Both the position numbers and the translations under genes were made by a program. Below the pieces are notes generated by a model, which saw nothing but the letters and a program-made list of their open reading frames with translations, was not told the DNA's origin and made no database searches. A stretch of 64,000 nucleotides of DNA from Flavobacteriaceae bacterium UBA3356 (lineage in GTDB: Bacteria; Bacteroidota; Bacteroidia; Flavobacteriales; Flavobacteriaceae), in the NCBI GenBank assembly GCA_002360635.1, contig DEQW01000003.1:394966-458965 (forward strand), read 5' to 3'. This document shows positions 17,456 through 27,900 of this stretch, in pieces (within the stretch, counting starts at the first letter, position 1; the number at the start of each line of letters is the position of its first letter).

Positions 17456-20400
17456 ATGAAAAAAATTAACATCTTTATAACTTTTATCACTGCACTATTG
17501 TTTTTCTCTTGTGCAACCTACCAACCTCAATACTCTTCAACCTACCAGACCAATTCTTTTTCTAGTGATGGAAAAGAAGTAGAAAAAACATTCTACTTAA
17601 TGGGCGATGCGGGTTATTTATCCATAGGTGAAACAGAAAAAAACTTAGCGCTACAATCTTTCAAAAAGTATATAGCAGATAAAAACACAGAAAATGATAA
17701 TCTGTTATTCCTTGGAAACAGCTTTTTTCCAGAAGGGCTCCCCGAAGATGATAGTCCTGAAAAAGAGAAAGCAAAACAAATTATAAAGCAGCAATTAGAC
17801 GCTATTGAAAGTTTTAAAGGTACTGTTAATGTGTTGCCGGGTAACCTCGATTGGAAATCTGGTGTTGATGGTCTAGAATTAGAAGAAGACTTGTTGAAAG
17901 AAGCTTTAAATTCAGATTCTGTGTTAGAACCAAATAACGGATGTCCACTTGAAGAAGTGGAAATCAACGATTCGGTTCATTTAATAATGATCGACACACA
18001 ATGGTATATAGAAAACTGGGACAAGCACCCAAAAATGAATGACAAATGCCAGATTAAAAACCGAGCTAAGTTTTTAGTTGAACTAGAGGGCGAGCTTAAA
18101 AAAGCAAAGCAAAAAACAATAATCTTAGCGATGCACCACCCATTGTACACCAATGGTAAACATGGAGGGAAATTCCCAGCCAAAAATCATTTACTGCCAG
18201 TTCCAGGTTTGGCATCCTTAATTACGCAAGTAAGAAGCCAAGGGGCAATATCTTCACAAGACAGATATAATGAAGCTTACAGCGAATTAATGGGCAGAAT
18301 TGAAGTGTTGGTGAAAGATCATAAAAATTTGGTTCTCGTTTCAGGTCACGATCGTTCATTGCAATATATTGAAGGAGCCAATGCAAAACAAGTTATTTCG
18401 GGATCTGCAGGAGATGCCACAGCTGCAGCTTTGGGTGAAAACGGAGAATTTTCATATGGTGGACAAGGTTTCAGTAAAGTGACTATTTACAAAGATGGTT
18501 CAACTTCAGTTACATTTTTTAAAGCTGAAGAAGATGGAAGTTCAACCATTGTATTTGAAAAGGAAATTATAGCTCCAGAAAGAAAATATAACGTTTCAAA
18601 ATTACCAAATACATTTCCTAAAACCGTAAAAGCTGCTGTGTATAGCGATAGCTTGGTAAATAGAAGCAGTTTCTTTAAGACAGTTTGGGGCGACCATTAT
18701 CGTAAAGTGTACGGCAAAGAAGTGTTAGCACCAACAGTAGATTTAGATACACTATACGGCGGCCTGACCGTAGAACGTGCTGGCGGAGGCCACCAAACAG
18801 TTTCACTTCGTTTAGTAGATAAAGAAGGTCACGATTATAATATGCGGGCGTTAAAAAAGAGTGCGGTACAATTTTTACAGACCGTAATTCTTAAAAATGA
18901 AGTAATTGAAAGTGACTTTAAAAACACGCTCCCAGAAGACTTAATTTTAGATTTTTATACGGCGGCCCATCCATATGGAGCTTTTGCCATTCCAAAATTG
19001 GCAGATGCGGCAAAAGTGTTCCATACCAACCCCAAGTTGTTTTATGTTCCCAAACAAAAGGCGCTTGGTAAGTTTAATGAAACGTATGGAGATGAATTGT
19101 ATATGATTGTTGAACGTCCTGACGAAGAATATGACGAGGCTATTTTTGATTACGCTGAAGATATTATTAGTACCGATGATGTACTTGAAGAAATAAGAAA
19201 GGATGAAGAAAATAAAATAAACCAGAAAGCATACATTCGTGCCCGGATGTTCGATATGTTGATTGGAGATTGGGATCGCCATAACGATCAGTGGCGATTT
19301 GCCTTACAAGAAGATGAAGACGGAAATAAAATATACACGCCAATCCCACGGGATAGAGATCAGGTTTTTGCAAACTTTGATGGCGGATTGTTAGATGCAG
19401 TACGTACATTGTTTAGTACGGCTCGGCAATTTCAAGTGTACGGGCCAGAATTAAAACATACCAAGTGGTTTAATAGTGCCGGAATAAAGTTAGACCGCGC
19501 ATTAGCCGAAAACTACGGAAGAGAAGAATGGATGGCTCAAGCAGAATACATTAAAGAAAATGTAACCGATGAAGTTATAGAAAATGCGTTTAATGATTTG
19601 CCTAAAGAAGTGCAAGATGAAACTGCTGAAGAAATTAAAGAAAACCTAAAAGGAAGGCGCGATAATATTGTAAGAATTGCTTCAGAATATTACGACTACT
19701 TTTCAAATCTTCAAATTTTAACGGGTACCGATAAGGATGATATTTTCGAAATCACCCGACTTCCAGAAGGAAAAACAAATATCAAGGCTTATAGAATAAA
19801 AGATGGTGAAAAAGGAGACCTTATTCTTGATAGGACGTTTTCAAAAGATGACACCAAAGAGCTTTGGGTTTATGGACTCGATGATGATGATGTTTTTGAA
19901 GTAAAAGGAAAAGGTAGCCGTCCAATTTTTACCCGAATTATTGGTGGACAAAATAACGACACCTACGATATTGAAAACGGAAGTAGAATAAAGGTTTATG
20001 ACCAAAAAAGTAAGAAAAACACCATTAAAAATAAAGGTGGTGCAGCTTTTAGGATTACCAATAATTACAATTTCAATACCTACGATTATATAAAAGAAAA
20101 CAAAACCATAAACCTCTTATTACCGGCGTTTGGTTACAATGCAGATGATGGATTTTTAATTGGACTTTCTGATACGTTTACCGTTCATGGCTTTCAGGAA
20201 AACCCATTTAAACAAAAGCATAGTGTAAAAGCAGGGTACTATTTTGCTACTGAAAGCTTTGATGTAAATTATAGCGGTGAGTTTGCCAATATTTTCTCAG
20301 ATTGGAATTTCCTCTTAGAAGGACATTTCCGTAACCCAAATTTTTCTGAAAACTTTTTTGGCTTCGGAAATGAAACTGAAAATTTTGATGACGATCTAGG

Positions 20401-21142
20401 GAACGATTATAACCGAGTGCGTATAGGAAGTTATGGCGGCGCATTAGGAATTAAAAAAGATGGACGATATGGAAGTGCAATTGAGTTTAAAGCAAAATTT
20501 GAAGGTGTTGAAGTAGAAGATACCGACGGTAGATTTATTTCAGATATTGGATACCTAGATGTTGAGGAAAGAAAGTATTTTGCATCAGCTGAAGGTACAT
20601 ACACCTATGAAAGTTTTGACAATAAAGCCAATCCTGGTAGGGGAATGCATGCAAGTTTAACAGCAGGAGGAACTCAAAACATCGATGATAGTGATCGTAT
20701 TTTTGGATATGTAATTCCGAAATTAACTTTTTACAACGCATTGACAAAAGACAAAAAGCTGGTTTTAAACACCAAAGCAGTTGGTCACTTTAACGTCGGA
20801 AATAATTTTGAGTTTTACCAAGGAGCCCAATTGGGTAGAGACTATGGTCTTCGAGGGTACCGTAGGGATCGCTTTACCGGTCGTAGTGCCGTAGCTGGAG
20901 GAGCAGATCTACGATACAGCTTTAATAGTTTTAGAACTGCCGTAACACCAATACAAATAGGTGTATTTGCTGGATATGATGCTGGTAGGGTATGGGTTCC
21001 TAATGATACTTCAGATGTATGGCACGATAGCTATGGTGGTGGTTTTTGGATTAATGCTGCCGATTTATTAAGTGGTACTGTTAATATTTTTACATCAGAT
21101 GAAGGTGTTCAGTTTTCTTTTAAAGTAGCTTTTTCAATGTAA
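17456..21142 (+). CDS. tri-domain outer-membrane lipoprotein, copy 1 (degenerate phosphatase, intact kinase-like domain)
   Basis: The 1,228-residue protein starts at ATG 17456 (an in-frame TTG lies six bases earlier) and has a lipobox (LFFSC, Cys19). Residues about 44-310 have the order of a purple acid phosphatase, but several ligands are changed: GDAG (50-53) is kept, GDNxY became GNSF (87-90), GNHE became GNLD, MHHP (226-229) is kept, and GHxH became GHDR (297-300). Residues about 430-650 resemble an atypical kinase: AGGGHQT, RALKKSA, then GDWDRH (604-609) and PRDRDQVFANFDG. From about 880 to the end is a beta-barrel with the Omp85-type RGYRRDRF loop motif. There are no POTRA repeats. It is 22 bases upstream of copy 2. 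Confidence 0.85.
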   Translation: MKKINIFITFITALLFFSCATYQPQYSSTYQTNSFSSDGKEVEKTFYLMGDAGYLSIGETEKNLALQSFKKYIADKNTENDNLLFLGNSFFPEGLPEDDSPEKEKAKQIIKQQLDAIESFKGTVNVLPGNLDWKSGVDGLELEEDLLKEALNSDSVLEPNNGCPLEEVEINDSVHLIMIDTQWYIENWDKHPKMNDKCQIKNRAKFLVELEGELKKAKQKTIILAMHHPLYTNGKHGGKFPAKNHLLPVPGLASLITQVRSQGAISSQDRYNEAYSELMGRIEVLVKDHKNLVLVSGHDRSLQYIEGANAKQVISGSAGDATAAALGENGEFSYGGQGFSKVTIYKDGSTSVTFFKAEEDGSSTIVFEKEIIAPERKYNVSKLPNTFPKTVKAAVYSDSLVNRSSFFKTVWGDHYRKVYGKEVLAPTVDLDTLYGGLTVERAGGGHQTVSLRLVDKEGHDYNMRALKKSAVQFLQTVILKNEVIESDFKNTLPEDLILDFYTAAHPYGAFAIPKLADAAKVFHTNPKLFYVPKQKALGKFNETYGDELYMIVERPDEEYDEAIFDYAEDIISTDDVLEEIRKDEENKINQKAYIRARMFDMLIGDWDRHNDQWRFALQEDEDGNKIYTPIPRDRDQVFANFDGGLLDAVRTLFSTARQFQVYGPELKHTKWFNSAGIKLDRALAENYGREEWMAQAEYIKENVTDEVIENAFNDLPKEVQDETAEEIKENLKGRRDNIVRIASEYYDYFSNLQILTGTDKDDIFEITRLPEGKTNIKAYRIKDGEKGDLILDRTFSKDDTKELWVYGLDDDDVFEVKGKGSRPIFTRIIGGQNNDTYDIENGSRIKVYDQKSKKNTIKNKGGAAFRITNNYNFNTYDYIKENKTINLLLPAFGYNADDGFLIGLSDTFTVHGFQENPFKQKHSVKAGYYFATESFDVNYSGEFANIFSDWNFLLEGHFRNPNFSENFFGFGNETENFDDDLGNDYNRVRIGSYGGALGIKKDGRYGSAIEFKAKFEGVEVEDTDGRFISDIGYLDVEERKYFASAEGTYTYESFDNKANPGRGMHASLTAGGTQNIDDSDRIFGYVIPKLTFYNALTKDKKLVLNTKAVGHFNVGNNFEFYQGAQLGRDYGLRGYRRDRFTGRSAVAGGADLRYSFNSFRTAVTPIQIGVFAGYDAGRVWVPNDTSDVWHDSYGGGFWINAADLLSGTVNIFTSDEGVQFSFKVAFSM

Positions 21143-21164
21143 ATCAAGAATATTAATATTGCTT

Positions 21165-24100
21165 ATGCGTTTCAAAAAGACAGCCCTTTTTTTAACTTTT
21201 ATAACACTAGTAAGTGCTTGTGCTTCCTATGAACCTCAGTATAAAAACCCTGAGGCAGAGGCGTTATTTCCTTCAGATAAAAAAATAGAACGAACTTTTT
21301 ATTTAGTTGGTGATGCTGGTATTTCGCCTGCAAATAGAATGAGCAAGGGGCTTACTGTTTTTAATAATTATTTGAAAGAACACCCAACTAAAACAAGTGA
21401 TCACGCAATCTTTTTGGGCGATAATATTTACGATAACGGGATGCCCGCAGAAGGCCATCCAGATAGGGAAATCAGTGAATACTATATGGACAACCAGTTT
21501 AAAGCATTAGAAGACTTTAAAGGGCAAACCTATATTATTCCCGGAAACCACGAATATTATTCAGGAGGGCTTGTCGGGCTTAAGCGCGAACAAGAGTACG
21601 TTCAAAAACATTTAGACTCTTTGTCTTTTCAGCCTACAGGAGGATGTCCATTGATAAATTTTTCAGTTTCAGAAAATGTTGAATTATTAATTCTTGACTC
21701 ACAATGGTATCTTGAAGACTGGAATAGCGATCCAGATTTCAACAAAAACTGCGAAATTAAAACGCGTGAAAAACTGTTTATTGAAATAGCCAATGAACTT
21801 GAAAAGAATAAAAATAAAACGGTTCTTTTTGCTATGCACCATCCTATGTTTACCAATGGTACACATGGTGGCTATTTTGCTTTAGAAAAACATTTGTACC
21901 CTACACAAAGTAAGTTTCCATTGCCTATACTTTCATCTTTAGTGGTGCAAATACGTTCACAGGGTGGAGTGTCAGTTCAAGATAGGTACAATGAACTTTA
22001 TAACAAGTTGATGAACCGTTTGGCTTCTTTAGCTAAAGATCATGGTCGGGTGGTTTTTACTTCTGGTCACGAACATACTCTTCAGCACGTAGAAAAAGAG
22101 GGATTGGTACAAATACTTTCAGGTTCAGGTGGTAAATCATCACATGCGGCTTTAGGACAGAATGGGGTTTTTAGTTATGGTGGACAAGGCTTCGCTATTT
22201 TTGATATTTTAGAAGATGGATCTTCATTTGTAAGGTATTATGGTGGAACGGAAGACGACCAACCAAAACTGTTGTTTCAGAAAGAAGTATTTCCTTCTAA
22301 TAAAACCTACCCTGCTTCTGTCTTGCCAAATAATTATGAGGCTACCAAAGAAGTTGCTATTTACGAGCAAGATAGTGTTAGTGAGGCCTTGTTTTTCAAA
22401 ACAGTTTGGGGTGCTAAATATAAGGACGCCTATACTAATAAAGTCACAGCAAAAATTACATCATTAGATACACTTTATGGTGGTCTAGAAGTAATACGGG
22501 AAACAGGTAATGAAGAATATGATGCTTTAATTTTGGAAGACAAAAGAGGCAATAGGTACCGAATGCGTGCAATGAAGCAAAATGCTTTGGAGTTTTCACA
22601 AAAAATAGTTTTTGAAGAAGATACAGAAACTGAAAAAATAGATAAAGAAGACTCAAAAGTAGCTCCTAAAAATACCTTTGGCGTAGATTTTTATACCGCA
22701 ACCCATCCGTATGCACCACTTGCTCTCCCAACATTGGCAAAGGCTGCCAATATTTTTCATAATCAGACAGAACTATTCTATATCCCCAAACAAAAACAAT
22801 TAGGAGTTTACAATGAAAAATTTGGAGACGCCCTTTATTTACTTACTACACAACCTGCTGAAAGCACTAAAGGTGAACCTCTTTTTGAGTATCCCGACGA
22901 TATTGAAACAGCAGATGATATTCTTATAAAACTTCGAAGAGGCCGAGAGGTTTCAATAGATGAAGAAAACTTTATACGTTCCCGTTTATTTGATATGCTC
23001 GTGGGCGACTGGGATAGGGAACCAGGCCACTGGCGATGGGCAGAATACTTACGTCAAGATAGTGTAAATGTCTTTGTTCCCATACCAAGAAACAGGGATG
23101 ATGCTTTTTCTAGCTTTGAAGGAAATGTGCTTGATATTGCAAGATCTATATTTGGTAGAACCTATGAAAAACAGGTGTATAATGAAAACCTACGAGACAT
23201 ACGATGGTTTAATAAAGAAGGAATTATATTAGACCGTGCTCTTCTAAAAAAATCAGGAAGGGAAGAATGGATTAATGCTGCAAAAAACTTACAAAAAGTA
23301 ATTTCAGACTCTATTATTGAAACCGCTTTTTCAACCATTCCCCGAAGCGTAAATAATGAATCTTTACAAGATATAATTACCGCCTTAAAAGGGAGAAGGG
23401 ACAATCTTGAAAAAATTGCCGACAGGTATTACTCTTATTTGGCAAAATTACAAACTATTGAAGGAACCAATAAAAGAGACTTCTTTCAGGTAACTAGGTT
23501 GGCTGATGGAAAAACAAATGTACGGACTTACAATTTTCCTTCAGACGATAGAGGGATGTTAGTGGCAGACCGAACATTTCTTGCTTCAGAAACAAATCAG
23601 ATTTGGATTTATGGTTTGGATGAAGAAGATATTTTTGAAGTGACTGGAACGGGCGATAATCCAATATTTGTAAGGTTAATTGGTGGTCATGGCAATGATG
23701 TGTATCGACTGATTGAAGGAAAAAAAGTAAAGGTGTATGATCACGAAAGTAAAGAAAATACCGTTGAGGTTAAAAATGGAGGGAATTTACGACTTACCGA
23801 TGTATATACCTTAAATACATACGACTACCGGAAAAACATTCAAAACACACATGCGTATGCCGCGGCATTTGGTTACAACCCTGATGATGGGTATAGAGCC
23901 GGATTACAGTATGTTTATCAAGTAAACAGCTTTCAGCAAAACCCTTTTTCACGCCGACATAGTTTAAATGTTGGTTACTATTTTGACAGCGATAGTTTCG
24001 ATGTAAGTTATGAAGGAGAAATAGCCAATATTAGAAATACACTGAATTTAAGTTTCGGTGGTCGTTTTACAGGTCCTACTTACGTGGTAAATTACTTTGG

Positions 24101-24881
24101 TTACGGAAATGAAACTATCAATCCAGAAGACGATTTAGGCTTTAATTATAACAGGGTTCAAGTACAAACGCTTATGGCAAAAGCGGGATTGCTGCGAAAC
24201 TCAAACTTTGGTAGCTTTTTTAAATTGCAAGGTAAGTTTGAAGCAATTCGTGTAAATGACGATATACCAGGTATTACAAATATTCGCAGAGTTGATAAAA
24301 CTGAAAATTTTGATCCATATGGTACCCTTGAAGGTATTTATAATTACCGTAGTTTTGACAACTTTAGAAATCCAACTATTGGTATGATGTTCGACCTAAA
24401 CACGGGTGTAACAGGTAATTTCGATAATTTTAAAAGAGTATTTGGGTTTTTGAAGACCCGGCTTGGTTTTTACAATAGCCTAACCACCAATAAAAAGTGG
24501 GTGTTAAAGACTAATGTTCGGGCAAAGTTTAACTTCGGGAGTCAATTCGAATTTTTCCAAGCCATTAATTTAGGTGCAAACACAGGCCTTCGTGGTTTTA
24601 GGGAAGAGCGTTTTTCTGGAAAATCTTCATTGGTAGGAAGTGCCGATGTTCGTTACAGTTTTGATGAATTTAAAGTTGGGCTAATTCCGTTGCAAATAGG
24701 TCTTTATGGCGGAGCCGATTTAGGCCGTGTATGGACCCCTGAATTTGATTCAGAGAAATGGCACAACTCGTATGGCGGAGGCCTTTGGATTAATGGTAGC
24801 GGTGGTTTAACCGGTTCAGCTAGCCTATTTCACTCTGTAGAAGGAGCTCGCTTGGTATTCGGCTTAGGATTTGACTTTTAA
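21165..24881 (+). CDS. tri-domain outer-membrane lipoprotein, copy 2 (intact phosphatase, degenerate kinase-like domain)
   Basis: The 1,238-residue paralogue has a lipobox (LVSAC, Cys19) and the full set of purple-acid-phosphatase-like ligands: GDAG (49-52), GDNIYD (85-90), GNHEYY (127-132), MHHPMFTNGTHGG (from 224) and GHEHTLQH (301-308). This is the only copy of the three likely to bind a dinuclear metal centre. In its middle domain the glycine-rich motif AGGGHQT is replaced (TGNEEYDA), GDWDRH became GDWDRE (614-619) and PRDRDQ became PRNRDD. Kinase-like activity is therefore doubtful. The C-terminal barrel has the RGFREERF loop and ends in Phe. It lies 20 bases upstream of copy 3. ATG 21165 is preferred to a TTG at 21159. 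Confidence 0.86.
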   Translation: MRFKKTALFLTFITLVSACASYEPQYKNPEAEALFPSDKKIERTFYLVGDAGISPANRMSKGLTVFNNYLKEHPTKTSDHAIFLGDNIYDNGMPAEGHPDREISEYYMDNQFKALEDFKGQTYIIPGNHEYYSGGLVGLKREQEYVQKHLDSLSFQPTGGCPLINFSVSENVELLILDSQWYLEDWNSDPDFNKNCEIKTREKLFIEIANELEKNKNKTVLFAMHHPMFTNGTHGGYFALEKHLYPTQSKFPLPILSSLVVQIRSQGGVSVQDRYNELYNKLMNRLASLAKDHGRVVFTSGHEHTLQHVEKEGLVQILSGSGGKSSHAALGQNGVFSYGGQGFAIFDILEDGSSFVRYYGGTEDDQPKLLFQKEVFPSNKTYPASVLPNNYEATKEVAIYEQDSVSEALFFKTVWGAKYKDAYTNKVTAKITSLDTLYGGLEVIRETGNEEYDALILEDKRGNRYRMRAMKQNALEFSQKIVFEEDTETEKIDKEDSKVAPKNTFGVDFYTATHPYAPLALPTLAKAANIFHNQTELFYIPKQKQLGVYNEKFGDALYLLTTQPAESTKGEPLFEYPDDIETADDILIKLRRGREVSIDEENFIRSRLFDMLVGDWDREPGHWRWAEYLRQDSVNVFVPIPRNRDDAFSSFEGNVLDIARSIFGRTYEKQVYNENLRDIRWFNKEGIILDRALLKKSGREEWINAAKNLQKVISDSIIETAFSTIPRSVNNESLQDIITALKGRRDNLEKIADRYYSYLAKLQTIEGTNKRDFFQVTRLADGKTNVRTYNFPSDDRGMLVADRTFLASETNQIWIYGLDEEDIFEVTGTGDNPIFVRLIGGHGNDVYRLIEGKKVKVYDHESKENTVEVKNGGNLRLTDVYTLNTYDYRKNIQNTHAYAAAFGYNPDDGYRAGLQYVYQVNSFQQNPFSRRHSLNVGYYFDSDSFDVSYEGEIANIRNTLNLSFGGRFTGPTYVVNYFGYGNETINPEDDLGFNYNRVQVQTLMAKAGLLRNSNFGSFFKLQGKFEAIRVNDDIPGITNIRRVDKTENFDPYGTLEGIYNYRSFDNFRNPTIGMMFDLNTGVTGNFDNFKRVFGFLKTRLGFYNSLTTNKKWVLKTNVRAKFNFGSQFEFFQAINLGANTGLRGFREERFSGKSSLVGSADVRYSFDEFKVGLIPLQIGLYGGADLGRVWTPEFDSEKWHNSYGGGLWINGSGGLTGSASLFHSVEGARLVFGLGFDF

Positions 24882-24901
24882 GAAACCCCATAACTTATTG
24901 T

Positions 24902-27900
24902 ATGAAATTATCCCCATTTTACTTAATACTTTCTTTTCTGCTTTTAGCTTCTTGCGCTACATCAAAACTACAAACACGATTAGATAGAACAATTGATGAT
25001 ACCTATAACGAAGAAAATGTAGTAAATACTATTTATGTAACAGGAAATGCTGCTAAAAATAATGAAACAACTTTGTCTGTTTTAAGTAAAACGATTGCGA
25101 ATAATGCTTCCAAAGAAAAAAGCGTTCTTTTTATTGGGGATAATATAGATGCTGAAAACGGCGAGGAAGAAAAACTTAAAAAGCAGCTTGATCCTCAAAT
25201 TCGAGTAGTAAAAACTACTGGGGCTACCCCTTATTTTTTACCAGGAAATTACGAATGGGATTTCAATAAAACCAAAGGGCTGGAAACAATTGAAGATTAC
25301 TTAAAAGAAAATTTTGAAGATGGCGATATCCTAACCCCAAATAACGGTTGCCCTTTAGAGAGTATTGAGCTTTCAGAAAACATACAATTAATAGCGGTGG
25401 ATAGCCAATGGTTTATTGAAGACTGGGACAAGAACCCCAATATGAATGATAAATGCCAGATTAAAACACGTGAAAAACTTCTCTTGGAAATTGCTGGTGA
25501 AATAAAGAAAAGCGCCAATAAAATAATAATTTTTGCGATGCACCATCCTATGTTCACGAATGGTTTTCATGGAGGGCGATTTTCATTTCGGGATCATATT
25601 TTTCCATTGCAAGGTAACATTCCATTGCCGGGTGTAGGAACACTCATTACCGAAATTCGTTCACAAGGTGGTGTGTCTAAGCAAAACCGCTTTAACTATC
25701 GGTATAGTGAGCTTATGAAGGAACTTGAAATCTTACTGAATAAGCCCGACCATCGTATTCTAATAGTTTCAGGGCACGAGGAAAACCTTCAGTATATCGA
25801 AGAAGGAAACTTTAAACAGTTGGTTAGTGGCGCTGCATCTACTACTAAACCAGTTTCGTTAAGTGACAATGGTATTTTTTCATACGGAAAACAAGGCTTT
25901 GCTTCTGTTGAAATAACAGATAAAGGAAGTGTTTGGGTCTCTTTTCATGCTTCGGAAGAAAAAAAAGACACATCAAATCTATTATTCAGAAGAAAAATTT
26001 TCCAGCCAATTGAAGAGCCAAAAACCGAATCGTATCCCAAAACATATCCGCGAACGTATACCGCTTCAGTTTACGATATTGAAAAAGTAGAAAAATCTGA
26101 TTTTTTCAAATCCTTTTGGGGGCAACATTATCGAGATGTTTATGGAACGAAGGTAAAGGCATCTACAGCTTTACTAGATACTCTTTATGGGGGATTAGAA
26201 GTGGTAAGGCCAGGAGGCGGACATCAAACGCGTTCCTTAAGGTTAGTGACAAAAGATGGTAAAGAATATAATATGCGTGCCCTTAAAAAGAGTGCTGTTC
26301 AACTATTGGAAACAACAACTTTTAATGGAATTGACGCTGAAAAATATTTCAGCAATACAGTACCGGAGGATTTAATTCTAGATTTTTACACAGCAGCACA
26401 TCCCTATGGGGCATTTGCAATTCCAAAACTGGCCAAAGCGGCGGGTGTATATTATACCACGCCAGAATTGTATTACGTACCTAAGCAGCAGCGTTTAGAA
26501 AAGTATAATGAAGGCTACGGTAATCAATTGTATATGATTGTAGAACGTCCTGCGGAAGAGTATGAAAACCGTAAAAGCTTTGGATATCCAGATAATGTGG
26601 AAAGCACAGACGACTTATTGGAAAAACTCAGGGAAGACGAGGACCATACCTTAGACGAAGCGACGTATATTCGAGCACGTATTTTTGATATGTTGATTGG
26701 CGATTGGGACAGACATAGCGATCAATGGCGTTGGTCAGAGTTTGAAGATGAGGATGGGAAGTTACAGTTTATACCCATTCCACGGGATCGAGATCAGGTT
26801 TTTGCCAATTTTGACGGTAGCTTTTTAAACTTACTTAGAAAGTTATCTGGTTCAATAAATCAGTTCGGTATTTATAACGAAGATATTAAGGATGTCGCTT
26901 GGTTTAATAAAGCAGGTTCAAAGTTAGACCGTGCCCTTATTAAACGAAGTGATAAGTCAACTTGGATTGAGGAAGCTAAAAAAATGCAAAAAGCAATTGA
27001 CGAAGAAATTTTAGACAACGCTTTTAAGGACCTTCCTGTGGAAGTACAAGACACAACTAGTAGCGAGATAAAAAAATCATTTCTAAAAAGAAAAGAAAAC
27101 CTTGTAAACATTGTAGAACGCTATTATCACGAGTTTATAAAATTTCAAATGTTGACAGGAACCGATAAAGATGATCATTTTGTTATAAACCGTCAGCCCA
27201 ATGGAAAAACACAAATAACTGCCTATAGAATAAAAGATGGGGAAAAAGGCGATGTATTGTTTGATAGGGTTTTTAACTCAGAAGAAACAAAAGAGATTTG
27301 GTTGTATGGATTGGACGATGATGATGTTTTTGAAGTAAACGGTGTAGCAGAAAAAGCAATTTTAATACGATTAATAGGAGGGCAAGATGATGATATTTAT
27401 AACATTTCAGAAGGAAAAAAAATTGTAGTGTATGATAATAAAGATGATGAGGTAGAAATAAAAAATAAAGGTGGAGCCCGTTTTAAAACCACTAATATTT
27501 ATGAAGCCAATAGCTATGATTACACGAAGAAGAAATCTTCTGCCAGTACCATTAGCTTGAAAACACTGTATAATAACGATACAGGAGTTTCTTTAAAAGC
27601 TTCTTACACGAATGATAAGTTTAACTTTATAAAAAACCCATACAGCAAAAGAACCAATATTTCACTTGATTATAATTTTCAAACCACAGGATTTGATATT
27701 GACTTTTTAAAAGGGTTTGCGGCGGTAGTTAACGATTTTAATTTTGTGATAGATGGTAGGTATACCTCTTTAGATTATACTGAAAACTTTTTTGGCTTCG
27801 GAAATGAAACAATTAATCCTGAAGATGATTTAGGGCTAAACTACAACCGTATTCAAATGGAAGGAATTCACGGCGGGCTGGCACTTGAAAAAGAAACAGA

